A stretch of DNA of 64,000 nucleotides from Streptomyces gelaticus (GTDB lineage: Bacteria; Actinomycetota; Actinomycetes; Streptomycetales; Streptomycetaceae), in NCBI RefSeq assembly GCF_014649535.1, contig NZ_BMTF01000003.1, positions 1 to 64,000 of the forward strand, written 5' to 3'. Of this stretch, positions 63,083 to 64,000 are shown in pieces. The position numbers were made by a program, and so were the translations under genes. The notes below the pieces were generated by a model that saw only the letters and a list, made by a program, of their open reading frames with translations, was not told where the DNA came from and ran no database searches. Position 1 is the first letter of the stretch, and every line of letters begins with the position of its first letter.

Positions 63083-64000
63083 ATGGCGGACTCGAAGCGT
63101 GAGATCGAGCGGAAGTACGAAGCCACCACGGAAACCCGGCTCCCGGACCTGAGCCGGGTGGCCGGGGTCTCGGCCGTCGTCCCCCGGGGCGTCAGCGAGC
63201 TGGACGCCGTCTATTACGACACCGAGGACCTGCGGCTCGCGGCGGACTCCCTCACCCTGCGCCGCCGCACCGGCGGGAGCGACGCCGGCTGGCACCTCAA
63301 GTTCCCCGTCGCCTCCGGCATCCGGGACGAGCTGCAGGAACCGCTCTCCGACACCCTGCCGAGCTCCTTCGCGGGGCTGCTGCGCTCCCGGGTCCGCGAC
63401 CGCGGCCTCGTCCCCGTCGTCCGACTGTTCTCCGCCCGCGACGTCCACCATCTGCTCGACGCCGACGGCGCCCTGCTCGCCGAGGTCAGCGTCGACCGGG
63501 TGCGGGCCGAACGGCTGACCGGCGGCGCCGGCACGGCCGCCTGGACCGAGATCGAGGCCGAGCTCGCCGATGACGGCGACCCCGCCTTCCTCGACGCCGT
63601 GGAGGGCCGGCTGCGCAAGGCCGGGGTCCGCCCGTCGGCGTCACCGTCCAAACTGGCCAGGGCGCTCGCCGAGACGGCGCCCGAGCCGAGCAAGAGCCCC
63701 GCCGAGGGCCGCAAGGAGAGCCCCGCACGCCGGAAGCAGAGCCCCGAGGGCCGGACCCGGCGGTCCACCGCGGGCGATCACGTCCTCGCTTACATCCGTG
63801 ACCAGGCCGAGGCGATCGTCGCCCTCGACCCCGCCGTGCGCCGTGACCTGCCCGACTCCGTGCACCAGATGCGAGTCGCCACCCGCAGGCTGCGCAGCGC
63901 GCTGCGGACGTACCGGAAGATCCTCGACCGCGAGGTCACCGACCCGGTCGGCGACGAGCTGAAGTGGCTGGCCGCCGAACTCGGCATCGACCGCGACCAG
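63083..64000 (+). CDS. CYTH-CHAD domain protein (partial at window end)
   Basis: The first 306 residues are present. The CYTH domain begins EIERKYEA and includes VYYDTEDLRLAADSLTLRRRTGG and WHLKFPV; its Glu and Arg residues bind triphosphate and metal. A disordered Ser/Pro/Arg linker (about 195-230) leads into the CHAD domain (SVHQMRVATRRLRSALRTY), whose conserved His bind polyphosphate. The end is cut by the window. It follows the wall operon and is a likely polyphosphate-linked enzyme. Confidence 0.9.
   Translation, partial: MADSKREIERKYEATTETRLPDLSRVAGVSAVVPRGVSELDAVYYDTEDLRLAADSLTLRRRTGGSDAGWHLKFPVASGIRDELQEPLSDTLPSSFAGLLRSRVRDRGLVPVVRLFSARDVHHLLDADGALLAEVSVDRVRAERLTGGAGTAAWTEIEAELADDGDPAFLDAVEGRLRKAGVRPSASPSKLARALAETAPEPSKSPAEGRKESPARRKQSPEGRTRRSTAGDHVLAYIRDQAEAIVALDPAVRRDLPDSVHQMRVATRRLRSALRTYRKILDREVTDPVGDELKWLAAELGIDRDQ

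Overview
The window is chromosomal DNA from a Streptomyces-like actinomycete. GC content is very high, GTG and TTG starts are common, two genes carry the rare TTA codon, and several promoters sit 6-8 bases before the start codon, which implies leaderless mRNAs. The tig-clpP1-clpP2-clpX-valS-folC-ndk-mreBCD-mrdA-rodA order is the conserved Streptomyces core arrangement. No insertion sequence, prophage, CRISPR array or rRNA was seen.

Layout. Positions 1-13100 are a mixed accessory stretch. It holds the start of a GlxA-like regulator, a SnoaL-like protein, an RsbW-like ATPase divergent from an XRE/DUF5753 regulator with its DUF397 partner, a stand-alone TOPRIM protein, a secreted LamG protein, a CatB-type acetyltransferase coupled to a MOSC protein and divergent from an O-methyltransferase, two lipoproteins, an alpha/beta hydrolase, and a superoxide dismutase with a Nur-like operator. 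At 13201-16617 lies a four-gene minus-strand unit of membrane protein, 44-residue His/Arg-rich peptide, ABC exporter and Ser/Thr kinase. Next to it are an ECF sigma factor and its zinc anti-sigma partner (16799-18077).

Positions 18098-29084 form a complete sugar or polyol uptake locus. It has a solute-binding lipoprotein, two permeases, two different MalK-like ATPases, a DeoR regulator, a 2-hydroxyacid dehydrogenase, two FGGY kinases and a histidine phosphatase. Both ATPases carry Glu where the Q-loop Gln is expected, as I recall for two-ATPase polyol transporters. Two paralogous GabP-type amino-acid permeases then flank bioY and the remnant of a flavin oxidase. After them come rpiB, a Nei-type glycosylase, an Eis-like acetyltransferase, a SpoIIE-type phosphatase, a CPA2 antiporter, an ABC/FtsX exporter pair, an HD hydrolase and an acyltransferase.

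From 44763 to the end is core genome: tRNA-Gly, tRNA-Pro, trigger factor, the two ClpP subunits with an upstream ClgR-like box, ClpX, ValS, FolC, Ndk and the MreBCD/PBP2/RodA wall-synthesis operon, ending in a truncated CYTH-CHAD gene. Clean hairpin terminators separate most units. The most interesting items are the kinase-exporter-peptide operon, the two-ATPase uptake operon with its TTA-containing kinase, and several unassigned palindromic operators.
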